Assembly: GCA_015075105.1 (NCBI GenBank)
Contig: JABTUZ010000001.1
Location: 1,623,001 to 1,687,000 of the forward strand
DNA from: Leptospiraceae bacterium
GTDB taxonomy: Bacteria; Spirochaetota; Leptospiria; Leptospirales; Leptospiraceae
Direction of reading: 5' to 3'
DNA: 64,000 nucleotides
Below the pieces are notes generated by a model that had not been told where the DNA came from, made no database searches, and worked only from the letters and a program-made list of their open reading frames with translations. The position numbers and the translations under genes were made by a program. This document shows, piece by piece, positions 28,817 through 38,764 of this stretch; the stretch's first letter is position 1, and the number at the start of each line of letters is the position of its first letter.

Positions 28817-31381
28817 TTAGGCAGTTACCTTTGATTTTTCTTCCATGATCTTCTCTAAATGGCTCAAATTCAACTCTGCGGTTTTAAACCCGGGGCGTAG
28901 GTTGATCGCTCTTGTCCATTGCTCTTTTGCCTGCTCATATTTGCCTATTCGATAGTAGGTGCTGGCTAAATTATTTCTCGCATGGTGGTTGCCGGGTGCA
29001 AGAACGAGCGCTCTATTGTAATATTTGATTGCGTCTTCCAAATGCCCTGTCAAAGAAGAGCAATTGGCGACTCGGAATAGTACGTAGGAATTTTGCTCGT
29101 CTCCTCTCAATATCCTTTCGTACAAATTCTGAGCGTGCACATATCTCTTCGCTGCATAGTTTTGGTCTGCTTCTTTGATGAGTTTTTCTATTTCCTCTTT
29201 GGAAATAATAATCTCTTCGTCTTCCTTTTCTTCATCAGGGATATTCTTTTTAGCGCGGTCAATTGCAAACTTCAACTGAATAGCTACAGAATCGTCTGGA
29301 TTTTTATCCAAGGCTCTACTGATCATAGTTTCTGCGCGCTTATAAATTTTTAGTTCAAGGTAGGACGCACTCAAATTGACTAAGTTTAAAAAATTATTCG
29401 GGTCTCTAAGAAATAGCCTCTCACCCACATCCACTGCTTCATTATACCTACCAATTTGTCTGTAAGCGTTGGATAAAGCGTAAATGTATTCATTGTCACC
29501 AGGATTAATTCCAAGGTATTGTTCTAAACACTCAATGGACTTAGAAATTTCTCCCTTATTAAAATACAATCTTGCAAGTAGTTTCAGTAAATCAGGAAAC
29601 TTAGGATTGTCTTGGAATAGGTTTTCTACCTTTTCCAAAGCCTCAGTGTCCTTCCCTGCTTCAATTAAGCTATAGCCTTCGCTTACAGACGCTTGCACCT
29701 CATAAGGAATATCTTCCGGGCTTACCTCTTGCAAGTCTTCTTTAAAGCTCACTCTCAGTATAGAAAAATCATCTATCACCTTCCCTGTTTCGTGGACTCT
29801 TTTTGCTATTTTTTCTATGTTGCCCTCACCCTCTTCCACTCTGCGAAGAAACTCTGTCTCATCCTCATTCATGGACTCAAGCTCGCTTTCTTTGTCCTTT
29901 ATCATCAGGTCGTCTCTACCGTCAGATCCCGTGATGATCACATCTCCCGGCATGAGTTGAAACACCCTCACAAAAAATCTTTCTTCTTGCTCTGGGGTAC
30001 CGATTTTTCTGAGAGCCAACTCTTCTTCCAAGAAACTAGCTTTTCCGTCACGATACAGAACAGTCCAAGGGTGCTCTGCATTGATATAATACATCATGCC
30101 TGTTTCATTATCCACAAGTCCCAAACAAATAGAAATATACATACTCCCTTCAAAGGATAGAAAAACATTGTGCAGATCCAAGAATCTCTCTTTTAGCCAA
30201 ATTTCAGGAAATAGTTTTTGATTTCTTTGCAGTCTGGATCGAATAAGCCCTGCATTGAACACTACCCCAAGAACTAAGGCTCCCCCTGCTCCTTGAATGG
30301 ACTTTCCCATTGCATCTCCGTTTAGAAATGCTGTATAATCTCTATTGTTCAACCGAATCGTATCCGTAATACAAATATCCCCCCCAATCTCTGAATGCCA
30401 TTGTCGAAACTCAAACTTCTTTTTTTGCTCCATGAAAAACTCTGTTTTCACAAACTGGCTGTTGTTGTTATTTGGTTGAAGTGGCTTCAATAATAGGGAT
30501 GTCAAATAATAGTCACCGTCTTGCTGTACTTTTAAGGCGTGAACTTGTTGCAAAGTTTGGTTTAGCTCTTCTGTTCTTTGACGAACCTTGTCTTCCAAGT
30601 TTTGGGTAAAATCCTGAATCTGAGTGGTCATCTGGTTGAACTGGGCTGCAAGCTGTCCAAGCTCGTCTTGCCCGGTCAGTTTAATTCTATGGTTAAGATT
30701 TCCTCCTCCAATAATCCTTGCACCATCCGAAAGTTTATTAATAGGCTTTGTCATGTATATCGCCAATACAAGCGCAATCAACGCACCTATAATCAAGAGT
30801 ATCCCGCCTACCCCAAAAATTGTAGTCCGAATCTTGACAACAGGCTCATAAACCTTTTCTTTATCGAATTCAAAAACTGCTGTTCCGACCCTCATTTTCT
30901 CTTTTTTGTAATCTATGAAAATCGGGTAAGCAAAACGTAAAACAATCTTAGAGCTTCCTTTTTGTGCTACCTCTTTCATATCAAGGGAAGTTAGTGTAGA
31001 AAAATATTTTAGATCAGACGGGTCAGCCCTTCTTCCTAACTCTTTTTCGTTTAACTCAGCAACGTATTTTCCGTCTATATTGATCAGATAGGAATCGAGT
31101 AAGCCGGAAATGTTACTCTCTTTTAGTCTGGAAACAGAGGTTCTTGTAGAATCAAAAGTTTCGTTGATAAGCAATTCTTCGGTTGCAAGGTTGGCAATAT
31201 TGTTGGCTAAGTTTCTACATACTTCAAATGTCTTGTCTAATACTACCGCTTGGTTTCGATAAAGTACAATAGCCGATAAAGGAATGACACTGAATAACAC
31301 TACCCCTGTTACAAGAATAATCAATTTGATCCGAATTTTCACATTTAAAAAAATTCTAAAAAAATTTTTTATAAGTCTCAT
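28817..31381 (-). CDS. Membrane HAMP/PP2C (SpoIIE-type) phosphatase with TPRs
   Basis: An 854-residue signal protein. Membrane segment 1 (~18-40), an extracytoplasmic sensor domain (~40-180), membrane segment 2 (~185-212), HAMP (~205-260), a coiled coil, the SpoIIE/RsbU PP2C domain (~330-540) and at least six TPRs to the end. PP2C metal-site aspartates are visible in EIGGDICITD, NGDAMGKSIQGAGGA and TGSDGRDDL. It probably dephosphorylates an anti-anti-sigma or other Ser/Thr phosphoprotein in response to an envelope signal. The ATG is preceded by AAGGAT at 8 bases. It heads the operon with the binding protein and TonB receptor. Confidence 0.9.
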   Translation of the reverse strand: MRLIKNFFRIFLNVKIRIKLIILVTGVVLFSVIPLSAIVLYRNQAVVLDKTFEVCRNLANNIANLATEELLINETFDSTRTSVSRLKESNISGLLDSYLINIDGKYVAELNEKELGRRADPSDLKYFSTLTSLDMKEVAQKGSSKIVLRFAYPIFIDYKKEKMRVGTAVFEFDKEKVYEPVVKIRTTIFGVGGILLIIGALIALVLAIYMTKPINKLSDGARIIGGGNLNHRIKLTGQDELGQLAAQFNQMTTQIQDFTQNLEDKVRQRTEELNQTLQQVHALKVQQDGDYYLTSLLLKPLQPNNNNSQFVKTEFFMEQKKKFEFRQWHSEIGGDICITDTIRLNNRDYTAFLNGDAMGKSIQGAGGALVLGVVFNAGLIRSRLQRNQKLFPEIWLKERFLDLHNVFLSFEGSMYISICLGLVDNETGMMYYINAEHPWTVLYRDGKASFLEEELALRKIGTPEQEERFFVRVFQLMPGDVIITGSDGRDDLMIKDKESELESMNEDETEFLRRVEEGEGNIEKIAKRVHETGKVIDDFSILRVSFKEDLQEVSPEDIPYEVQASVSEGYSLIEAGKDTEALEKVENLFQDNPKFPDLLKLLARLYFNKGEISKSIECLEQYLGINPGDNEYIYALSNAYRQIGRYNEAVDVGERLFLRDPNNFLNLVNLSASYLELKIYKRAETMISRALDKNPDDSVAIQLKFAIDRAKKNIPDEEKEDEEIIISKEEIEKLIKEADQNYAAKRYVHAQNLYERILRGDEQNSYVLFRVANCSSLTGHLEDAIKYYNRALVLAPGNHHARNNLASTYYRIGKYEQAKEQWTRAINLRPGFKTAELNLSHLEKIMEEKSKVTA

Positions 31382-31764
31382 GCTTAAACATCCTTTTATT
31401 CAACAAATCTAAAATGGCGTTTTACAATAAAAAATGAAATCTCCTAAATAAGAAAGCCTGTCAAAACCCTATTTACCCAATTTCCAAATGAAAATAATTT
31501 AAATTCATCCCATTTTTTCTTTTTTTCTCTGCAAAAACTCTAAAATTTTCTTTATTCCGAAAAGTATGTCAAGTGTTTTTCAAAAAAAGTGTAAGAATCT
31601 TATTTTTAAGAAAAAACAATGTTCACTATGGTGAAAAAATAAGATATACAGAAAATCCAAGAAACAATTAACAAAATTTTCTGCGCAATTAAAGAGTATA
31701 AGACATATTTCATTTGATTTCAAGACCACGAAAAAAAGATTAGTTTTACCAGTCTTCAAATACA
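31382..31764. other. Intergenic region between divergent phosphatase and AraC-type genes
   Basis: 383 bases of very AT-rich DNA between two divergently read genes. It must hold promoters for both. On the minus strand a TTGACA lies at 31457-31462 upstream of the phosphatase gene, but I see no convincing -10 at proper spacing. A 61-codon frame on the minus strand (31580-31765) has no family features and a biased composition, so I do not call it a gene. No RNA gene, repeat or terminator was recognised. Confidence 0.5.
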
Positions 31765-32805
31765 ATGAATTTTATTTTTTACACTGCCATCTTTTTTAGT
31801 ATTTCTATTGGTTTTTATACTTTATTTCTGCATAAAAAACACTCCGGAATCATTTACTCATCTCTACTCTCTATCGTTAACGGAATTTGCCTCATCTTTG
31901 GCTCTTTGCACTTTTCTAAAGAAATCTACAATTACCCAAATCTACTCAGAGTAGAATTGATTTTTATCAGTCTTCTCGGAGGGTTCACCTACATTTCAAC
32001 GAGAGCAGCATTGGCTCAATCTAACCGACCCAAACCAAACGACCTGTATTTTTTCATTGTCCCAAATTCTGTATTTTTTTACCTCTTGCCTTTTTTGCTA
32101 TCAGACATAAGTGCGAAAGAATCTATATTGGGGATAAACACTGACTATTACGTGATTTTTGCAATTTGTGGAGTGAATCATTCTGTAGGAATATATTTTT
32201 CACATTTACTGTTTGTACAAAAATTAGACAAAAAAAAGAGTCTCTTACTAAAAATCTTTGCATCTATTGCAATTTTACTGAACCTATTTTCTTCATTGAA
32301 TACATTCCTTATATTATCGGGAGGGTTCTCCTTCATTTTTTCTTTACCATCATTGGCTATTTCAATTGCAATAATAGTTCATCGCTACTTAGCCACAAAG
32401 AAAAATTCATCTGTCTATACTCGAGAGGAAATAGACCCGGATTCAATAAATTCAAAACCAAACTCTAAGCCATCTATCAAAGAAGAAGTGTTGCACTACC
32501 TTGAAAAAGAAAAACCTTTCCTAAATCCTGACTTCCAATTAAAAAATCTTTCCAAAGAATTTCAAATTTCTAAGGAAGAAACTTTGAAAGTTTTTTCTGA
32601 AAATTTTGGAAAAACTTTTTACGAGCTAATAAACGAATTCAAAGTCCAAGAAGCAATTAAAAAACTTCAAGATAAAAAGAATACAAAGAAAAGTATAACA
32701 AAAATTAGTATAGAATCCGGGTTTCGATCTAACTCCAATTTTTTGGCAATTTTTAAAAAAGCTACAGGCAAATCACCTGCCGAATACAGAAAATTTCAAA
32801 GATAA
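31765..32805 (+). CDS. Membrane-bound AraC-family transcription regulator
   Basis: A 346-residue protein with about seven hydrophobic helices in residues 1-215 (FYTAIFFSISIGFYTLFL onward) and a C-terminal AraC-type double helix-turn-helix from ~245 (HYLEKEKPFL, LSKEFQISKEETLKVF, and the second HTH KISIESGFRSNSNFLAIFKKATGKSPAEYRKF). This layout is common in Leptospira and Bacteroidetes regulators that sense a membrane signal. It is divergent from the phosphatase operon, an obvious candidate target. Its stop is 12 bases from that of the convergent U32 gene. Confidence 0.88.
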   Translation: MNFIFYTAIFFSISIGFYTLFLHKKHSGIIYSSLLSIVNGICLIFGSLHFSKEIYNYPNLLRVELIFISLLGGFTYISTRAALAQSNRPKPNDLYFFIVPNSVFFYLLPFLLSDISAKESILGINTDYYVIFAICGVNHSVGIYFSHLLFVQKLDKKKSLLLKIFASIAILLNLFSSLNTFLILSGGFSFIFSLPSLAISIAIIVHRYLATKKNSSVYTREEIDPDSINSKPNSKPSIKEEVLHYLEKEKPFLNPDFQLKNLSKEFQISKEETLKVFSENFGKTFYELINEFKVQEAIKKLQDKKNTKKSITKISIESGFRSNSNFLAIFKKATGKSPAEYRKFQR

Positions 32806-32817
32806 AAGTTTGGACTC

Positions 32818-34143
32818 CTATTTTTCAATATTTGAGTTTTTTAAAATACTTAAAAAAGAATTTTCCGGTATTTCAAACGGAACCTTCAACCGAATTTCTC
32901 CCATACCTCCACTCAGCACGTCTTTCAAAACATTTTTATGGTAGATCTCAGATACTTGAAAAGTTTTTGTATTTCTCTCGCTCGGAAAAAAAACCTCTAC
33001 AGTATCTCCGATTTGCACCTTGTTCTTAATTTCAATTTGGATACTCTGTCCCTTTTTATCAAAAAATATCACCCGCCCCAAATACACTTGGTTTTGATTT
33101 CCACTCACCCCTTCTTCGTGATTCTGAAAATCCATCTCTTCCGAAGTTACTCTATCCTCCATTCCATAAGTCAGAAATCCTGAAAAATATTTTCTGGAGG
33201 CAACTTTTTCCAACTCCTTCAATAAGCCCCTGTCAAATGATTTTTCCTCTTTGATGTCGTCTAACGCATTTCTGTAAGACTTGGCTACTATTGCTACATA
33301 GTAATCGTTTTTGGTGCGTCCTTCCACTTTAATCGAATCTATTCCTGCCTCTGAAATTTCCTTCAAAAATTCAATCGCTCGAAGATCCTTGGAATTCATT
33401 AAATACGTTCCATTCTCATCTTCCTCGATTTCCATAAATTCATCGTTTTGTCTAAGATTTTTTACTACTACCTGATACTTATCCCTACAAGCGTTGTTGC
33501 ACGCTCCTTGGTTTGCGTCTCTTTTTGCAAAATAATTACTCATAAAGCACCTTCCACTATGAGCTATACAAATCGAGCCGTGAACAAATACTTCCAATTC
33601 CATAGAAGGCACTTCGTTTTTAATTTCTCCTGCCTCTCGAATACTGACCTCTCTAGATAAAATTACCCTTTTTGCACCTATCTTTTCCCAAAATTTTACG
33701 GCCGCATAATTCATCGTATTTGTCTGAACCGAAATATGTATATCTATTTCTGGTGTACGCTCACGGGCAACTAGTATTAACCCCGGGTCTGCCATAATAA
33801 ATGCGTCAGGCGACATTGCTGCCATTTCATCAAGATATTTTGGAAAATTCGGCAGTTTGGAATTTCTGGGGATTGCATTTATTGTAAAATATATTTTTTT
33901 GCCTAAACTTCGAGTAAAGGCGACCGCTTCCTTCAAAGACTCCAATCGAAATTCATTTTCTCTTGCACGAAGGGAATAGCGAGGAACCCCGCAATACACC
34001 GCATCCGCACCAAACAGAAATGCAGTCTTCATTTTCTCCGGACTTCCTGCGGGTAAAAGAAGCTCCGGAATTTTTATCCTTTTACTTTTTTCTTCTTCGG
34101 CTACTTTTTCTTTCAGAAGCCCCGCCTGCGCTATTGGATACAT
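32818..34143 (-). CDS. trhP: U32 family protein, probable tRNA hydroxylation protein TrhP
   Basis: Matches the E. coli YegQ/TrhP type closely by memory: [36 protein letters not shown] near the start (given in parts here), [32 protein letters not shown], the cysteine cluster [24 protein letters not shown] and [11 protein letters not shown]. In E. coli TrhP makes 5-hydroxyuridine at tRNA position 34. The ATG at 34143 overlaps secA by 62 bases and adds 24 residues with no family counterpart. An ATT at 34069-34071, just before PELL and 5 bases after AGGA, lies where E. coli TrhP begins, so the true start is uncertain. Confidence 0.88.
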   Translation of the reverse strand: MYPIAQAGLLKEKVAEEEKSKRIKIPELLLPAGSPEKMKTAFLFGADAVYCGVPRYSLRARENEFRLESLKEAVAFTRSLGKKIYFTINAIPRNSKLPNFPKYLDEMAAMSPDAFIMADPGLILVARERTPEIDIHISVQTNTMNYAAVKFWEKIGAKRVILSREVSIREAGEIKNEVPSMELEVFVHGSICIAHSGRCFMSNYFAKRDANQGACNNACRDKYQVVVKNLRQNDEFMEIEEDENGTYLMNSKDLRAIEFLKEISEAGIDSIKVEGRTKNDYYVAIVAKSYRNALDDIKEEKSFDRGLLKELEKVASRKYFSGFLTYGMEDRVTSEEMDFQNHEEGVSGNQNQVYLGRVIFFDKKGQSIQIEIKNKVQIGDTVEVFFPSERNTKTFQVSEIYHKNVLKDVLSGGMGEIRLKVPFEIPENSFLSILKNSNIEK

Positions 34144-36811
34144 CTGTATTGATTTTCCTCTTTGTAATGTTAGACTGAAAAGATTTTTCTCCCTGACCTC
34201 CTAACTGAAAATCAAGGGACTCTTCGCCAATTTTTTTGTATTCAGTTTTTTCCTCTTTCCACTCGGTTTTATCCGTGACTTCCACTCTAAACAAAAATAC
34301 GATAATTTCTCTTTTCAGATTGTCCACCATCTGATCAAAAAGTTTGAAACCTTGTAATTTGTATTCTACAAGTGGATTCTTTTCACCATAACCTACAGTC
34401 CAAATACCTTCTCTTAGGTGATCCATCGTATAGAGATGCTCTTTCCAGCGATGATCCAAAATATCGAGGAAAATACTTCTTTCCAAAGAAGACCATATAT
34501 CCTTTGTCACCCTCTCCATTTTTGCACTGTAAGCTTCTTTTGCTTTGGAGGAAATGTGCTCAAAAAGTAAAAGTTGAGCCTTCCCTTTCAAGAAATCCTC
34601 TGCTTGGATATTTAGTTCCAAATTAATAGAAACTAGCCACTCGTTTATCCCTGCCAAATCCCACGAATTCGGATTATTTCCATCACAATAAGTCAGGATC
34701 TGATTTTCCACAACTTCATCAATCCATGCATAGATCAATTCGGAAACGTCATTTTTATAGAGAACGTCGTTTCTAATTTTGTAAATAAACATTCTTTGTC
34801 TGTTCATTACATCGTCGTATTCCAATAAATGTTTTCTAATATCGAAGTTATGGCTCTCTACTCTTTTCTGAGATCTGGCGATTGCGTTCGTTACCATTTT
34901 GTGCTCAATCTCCTGACCTTCCTCCATTCCTAATTTCAGCATAATCGAAGAAATTCGATCCGATCCAAAAATTCTCATCAGGTCATCTTCCAAAGAAAGA
35001 TAAAACCTACTCGCTCCCGGATCCCCCTGCCGACCCGATCGTCCTCTCAACTGATTGTCTATTCTTCTTGCCTCGTGTCTTTCTGTTCCAAGAATAAATA
35101 GCCCTCCCTTTTCGAGAACTAAGTCGTGGCGCTCCTTCCAAAGAATAGCTTGCCCTAAAATATCTTCCGCTTTTTTTCTTTTTATCTGAGAAGATATACC
35201 GTTTACAAAATTCTTCGCATTTTCAAAATCTAATTTTTTAACGGCTTGCTTAAACTCAAGAATTGCAGACTCATCTTCTTGAAAAGAGTCTAACTGGTCT
35301 TTATACACTTGAATCCCACCGAGCACAATATCCGTTCCTCTTCCTGCCATATTGGTAGCTATGGTTATAGAAGAAGGTTTTCCGGCATTGGCAATAATCT
35401 CTGCTTCTTTTTCGTGGAATTTAGCGTTGAGTACATTATGTAGTAGCCCCAATCTCTTTAATTTATCGGAGAGAAGCTCCGATTTTTCTATGGAAATCGT
35501 TCCAACCAGTACCGGCTGCCCCTTCTTCTGCAATTCTTGAATTTCTTTAATAATTGCGTCAAATTTCTCTCTTTCAGTTCTGTAAACCTTGTCGGGATAA
35601 TCTTTTCGCACCATTGGGACGTTAGGCGGAATCACAATCACATCTAAATTATAAATCTTTTTAAATTCTTCGGCTTCTGTATCGGCAGTTCCCGTCATCC
35701 CTGCTAATTTTGTATATATCCTAAAATAATTCTGAAATGTAATCGAAGCAAGAGTTTGGGACTCTCTTGCAATCGTCACCCTCTCTTTTGCCTCCAAGGC
35801 TTGGTGCAGCCCGTCAGAATATCGTCTTCCCGGCATCATCCTTCCGGTAAATTCATCTACAATAACCACCTCTCCGTTCTGAACTACATAGTTTACATTC
35901 TTATGGAAAATCTTATGAGCCTTTAAAGCCTGATGGATATGATGAACCAGCTCTACATTTTCCGGTGAATACAAATTCTCTACGCCAAGAATTTTCTCTA
36001 CATTGCCAACACCCGCTTCTGTCAATAAGACGTTATGCGCCTTCTCATCGACTTCATAATCTGCTCCTTGGCTTAACTTTGGAATGATTCGATCAATTTT
36101 CACATATTTGTCGGTAGTCTCATCTGTGGATCCGGAAATAATTAAAGGCGTTCTTGCCTCATCTATGAGAATTGAGTCCACCTCGTCCACTATTGCAAAA
36201 AAATGCTCTCTTTGAACTTTGTGATCAGGAGAAGAGACCATATTGTCTCTCAAATAGTCAAAACCAAACTCATTGTTTGTTCCGTAAGTAATATCACATT
36301 GATAGGCTTCCTTTCTTTCGTCGTGCTCCATATCATGCTGAATGATACCGACAGTTACACCAAGAAACTCATAGATCGGTTTCATCCAATTTGCATCTCG
36401 TTTAGCGAGATAGTCGTTTACGGTAACTACGTGCACTCCTTTTCCAGCAAGAGAATTCAGGTATATGGCAAGAGTAGAAGTCAAGGTCTTTCCCTCTCCG
36501 GTTTTCATCTCTGCAATATTACCCTGATGGAGAGCGGTAGCCCCCATCATCTGTACATCGTAATGCCGAAGTCCAAGAGTTCTCTTGGCAGTTTCTCTAA
36601 CAGTAGCAAAGGCTTCGGGAAGTATATCGTCTAACGTATCACCCTTGGCGAGCATTTCTTTTAAAACATGAGTTTGGTTCTTTAATTCTAAATCAGAGAG
36701 GTTACTGATTTTTTCTTCTAATATATTAATTTTTTCGACAACCGGAATCAGTTTCTTCAAGTCTCTTTCGTACTTGCTTCCGAATATCAAATTTAATGTC
36801 TTTTGAATCAT
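34082..36811 (-). CDS. secA: Preprotein translocase ATPase SecA
   Basis: Motor of Sec-dependent export. Walker A is in [14 protein letters not shown], the DEAD-type box is [17 protein letters not shown], and [39 protein letters not shown] and the C-terminal helical scaffold ([33 protein letters not shown]) are present. The 909 residues end in a short basic tail (SRRRKK). The zinc-binding CxCxSGxxxxxCH motif found at the end of many SecA proteins is absent. It starts with ATG and is followed by the overlapping U32 gene. Confidence 0.97.
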   Translation of the reverse strand: MIQKTLNLIFGSKYERDLKKLIPVVEKINILEEKISNLSDLELKNQTHVLKEMLAKGDTLDDILPEAFATVRETAKRTLGLRHYDVQMMGATALHQGNIAEMKTGEGKTLTSTLAIYLNSLAGKGVHVVTVNDYLAKRDANWMKPIYEFLGVTVGIIQHDMEHDERKEAYQCDITYGTNNEFGFDYLRDNMVSSPDHKVQREHFFAIVDEVDSILIDEARTPLIISGSTDETTDKYVKIDRIIPKLSQGADYEVDEKAHNVLLTEAGVGNVEKILGVENLYSPENVELVHHIHQALKAHKIFHKNVNYVVQNGEVVIVDEFTGRMMPGRRYSDGLHQALEAKERVTIARESQTLASITFQNYFRIYTKLAGMTGTADTEAEEFKKIYNLDVIVIPPNVPMVRKDYPDKVYRTEREKFDAIIKEIQELQKKGQPVLVGTISIEKSELLSDKLKRLGLLHNVLNAKFHEKEAEIIANAGKPSSITIATNMAGRGTDIVLGGIQVYKDQLDSFQEDESAILEFKQAVKKLDFENAKNFVNGISSQIKRKKAEDILGQAILWKERHDLVLEKGGLFILGTERHEARRIDNQLRGRSGRQGDPGASRFYLSLEDDLMRIFGSDRISSIMLKLGMEEGQEIEHKMVTNAIARSQKRVESHNFDIRKHLLEYDDVMNRQRMFIYKIRNDVLYKNDVSELIYAWIDEVVENQILTYCDGNNPNSWDLAGINEWLVSINLELNIQAEDFLKGKAQLLLFEHISSKAKEAYSAKMERVTKDIWSSLERSIFLDILDHRWKEHLYTMDHLREGIWTVGYGEKNPLVEYKLQGFKLFDQMVDNLKREIIVFLFRVEVTDKTEWKEEKTEYKKIGEESLDFQLGGQGEKSFQSNITKRKINTDVSNSAGGASERKSSRRRKK

Positions 36812-36834
36812 TGATTTTTTCCGTTAAAATGAAT

Positions 36835-37533
36835 TTATTTTTTTTTTCGGATCATATTTTGAAAAATAATCTTTCCGGTTTCTTCTGTTTCTTTCTGCAT
36901 GTTTTCGTCCAAAAGAGGATATGCGTTAGACGACTTCCCAATAAAATCTTTGTGTACCACAGACCAATCTTTCACCATTTTCATCGTAGGCTCTAAATGG
37001 CACTGAATTCCAAACACTCTATCTTCATAAGAAAACATCTGATTTGGATAAACACCACCTGAAAGTAAGTGCTTGCCGCTTTTTGGAATTGTAAAAACAT
37101 TCTCATGTAAATGAAATGCAGTAATGGAATTTTGATTTATTCCGTTGAATACAAAATCAGACTTATCTTGAATCTGCACTTTTGAAAAACCTGTCTCGAT
37201 TCCTTTTTCACCCTTGGATACGTCTCCACCCAAAACCTTGGAGATTAGTTGCCCCCCAAGACAAACCCCGATAATTTTTTTACTTGGAATAGAAATCATA
37301 TTCTCTACTAATTCAAAATAAGGGTGAAAAAACTCTTTATTCGAGTTGTCTGCAAGAGAATAAGGTCCACCCATAAGAATCAACAAGTCAAAGAAGAGGT
37401 GAGAGTTTGGAACTAATTTTTCGTGCTTTTTGAAAGTATCGTGATAGGTTACGGAATAATTTTCTTTTCTTAAAATCTCTTCGATGATTCCCGGCCCCTC
37501 ACAGTTTATAAATCGAACAATCAAACTTCTCAT
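36835..37533 (-). CDS. Class I glutamine amidotransferase-like protein
   Basis: A 232-residue stand-alone GATase1 domain. The nucleophile elbow is GVCLGGQLISKVLGG and the catalytic His-Glu pair is in FGIQCHLEPTMKM. An early MGGPYSLAD resembles the oxyanion region of GMP-synthase-like amidotransferases. Stand-alone proteins of this type hydrolyse glutamine or gamma-glutamyl compounds, but the substrate is unknown. It is 3 bases downstream of the TlpA-like lipoprotein gene and upstream of secA on the same strand. Confidence 0.85.
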   Translation of the reverse strand: MRSLIVRFINCEGPGIIEEILRKENYSVTYHDTFKKHEKLVPNSHLFFDLLILMGGPYSLADNSNKEFFHPYFELVENMISIPSKKIIGVCLGGQLISKVLGGDVSKGEKGIETGFSKVQIQDKSDFVFNGINQNSITAFHLHENVFTIPKSGKHLLSGGVYPNQMFSYEDRVFGIQCHLEPTMKMVKDWSVVHKDFIGKSSNAYPLLDENMQKETEETGKIIFQNMIRKKK

Positions 37534-37536
37534 AAT

Positions 37537-38103
37537 TTAACCTCCTATCATTCGTAAAAAAAACCGAACCTTAGCATCCTTTTCTAAATTTATAACTTCA
37601 CCTATCTCTGAAATAGGACCTATAAAATTATAGTATAAAGTAAATGGTCTATTTTTAAATAGCAATGTTTCTGGAGTGCCGGTAATCAAGCCTCCTTCCG
37701 GGTTTACCTGAAACGGTTTTTTCATAAGGATTACCGGAAACTCAATTTTACGAGTTTTCACTTCCTTTTGCATAATTTCCTTAGCCTGTCGAAATACTTC
37801 TTCCAATTTTTTATTCTCGGAATTTTCTACGATAAAATATGGATCCACCACCATGAAAATTACCGACTTTTTTTTGTCTGGAATCATCGAATGTATATAG
37901 TTCAAAGCCGGAATTTCCTTAATGCAGGGAATACATGTAGGAGAATACACATTGAAAGCAATTCTTTCGTATTCTAACTCTGAGAACTTTATAGTCCTTT
38001 CGTCTAAGTAAACACCTTCATATTTATCTACCCCAAAATTAGATTCGACCTTCGGAGAGCAAAATAACAAAAAGTAAAGTAAAACAAATAGTAAAAATTT
38101 CAT
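37537..38103 (-). CDS. TlpA-like thioredoxin-fold lipoprotein
   Basis: A 188-residue predicted lipoprotein (MKFLLFVLLYFLLFCSPK, lipobox Cys about residue 15). The mature part has a thioredoxin-like fold with the active-site pair CIPC (YSPTCIPCIKEIPALN), VIFMVVDPYF and a cis-Pro-like GTPETLLF. The sequence suggests a periplasm-facing thiol reductase or resistance-type TlpA/ResA protein. I start at ATG 38101-38103 rather than the upstream TTG at 38112, which only adds three residues before the signal. It is first of a small operon with the amidotransferase. Confidence 0.8.
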   Translation of the reverse strand: MKFLLFVLLYFLLFCSPKVESNFGVDKYEGVYLDERTIKFSELEYERIAFNVYSPTCIPCIKEIPALNYIHSMIPDKKKSVIFMVVDPYFIVENSENKKLEEVFRQAKEIMQKEVKTRKIEFPVILMKKPFQVNPEGGLITGTPETLLFKNRPFTLYYNFIGPISEIGEVINLEKDAKVRFFLRMIGG

Positions 38104-38299
38104 AATTTGCAAAAAAAATTCGTCCTATTAAAACTAAAGATTATAGACTTATTCTGAGTATAGCAAAATTTTCTATTCTGACGGATATGTGAAAGAATAG
38201 ATCTGAGTTTTTGAAATTCATGTAAAATGAATGTTGACAAATACCCATATTTAGCAAATCTGGTAAAATCCTACAAATATTCTATAATAGGAAGGTGGT

Positions 38300-38752
38300 A
38301 TGAGCACATCTCAGGAATTTGATATTCTAAAATTAGTAGAATTAACTCGTGCAAATAAATATGAAATGACATCGGTTGGTTTTGCGGCTTTAGACAAAAT
38401 AGATAAAATCGAACTCCCTAAAAAAATGAGAACCAGAAAGTTTGCAGTTCAGGCTCTTCACGCACTTTCCGAAAAATTAGTTCAATACGGGTATTTTTCT
38501 ATCGAAGAAAGGAAAAAACTCTTAGCAGAGGCAAACCTATCCGACTCTCCTTACAAAAAAGATTTTGCTGGGTCTTCCAAGTCTTTAGCACCGGTTGTAG
38601 AAGAAGTTGCCGAAGAAGAAGATATTCCTGAAGAAGAATCCAAACCTGTTCGTGACTTTTCTTTGGACGACGAAGACAACGACAACGATGAAACTGTTTC
38701 AGAAGAAGATAGCTTTGAAGATGAGGATGAAGATTCCGAAGAGGATGAGTAA
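38300..38752 (+). CDS. Small protein with acidic tail, possibly RNA polymerase omega-like
   Basis: A 150-residue protein in two parts. Residues 1-75 are helical and basic; NKYEMTSVGFAALDKI followed by RTRKFAVQALHALSEKLVQYG recalls the omega/Rpb6 pattern (NRYELVxxAAKRA, then an Ala-rich helix), but the conserved RAR is not kept. Residues ~90-150 are very acidic (EEVAEEEDIPEEE, then a run of Asp/Glu). No other omega candidate is in the window. The start ATG has AGGAAGG eight or so bases upstream. It is followed, 12 bases after the stop, by the Maf-type gene, so the two form an operon. Confidence 0.55.
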   Translation: MSTSQEFDILKLVELTRANKYEMTSVGFAALDKIDKIELPKKMRTRKFAVQALHALSEKLVQYGYFSIEERKKLLAEANLSDSPYKKDFAGSSKSLAPVVEEVAEEEDIPEEESKPVRDFSLDDEDNDNDETVSEEDSFEDEDEDSEEDE

Positions 38753-38756
38753 GGAG
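38751..38756 (+). promoter_or_regulatory. Shine-Dalgarno AAGGAG overlapping stop codon, sets an ATT start
   Basis: AAGGAG begins inside the TAA stop of the upstream gene and lies 8 bases before ATT at 38765-38767. No ATG, GTG or TTG occurs in the downstream frame for the next ~230 bases although that frame is clearly coding, so this site is the best evidence for initiation at ATT. Confidence 0.65.
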
Positions 38757-38764
38757 ATTTAGAA

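Noticed and set aside
29693-30160. 155-codon open frame antisense to the PP2C phosphatase
   Set aside because: No start context or domain; the opposite strand carries the PP2C metal-site motifs through the same bases.
31580-31765. 61-codon minus-strand gene in the phosphatase/AraC gap
   Set aside because: Phe/Leu/Cys-biased sequence from AT-rich DNA without signal, domain or ribosome-binding site.
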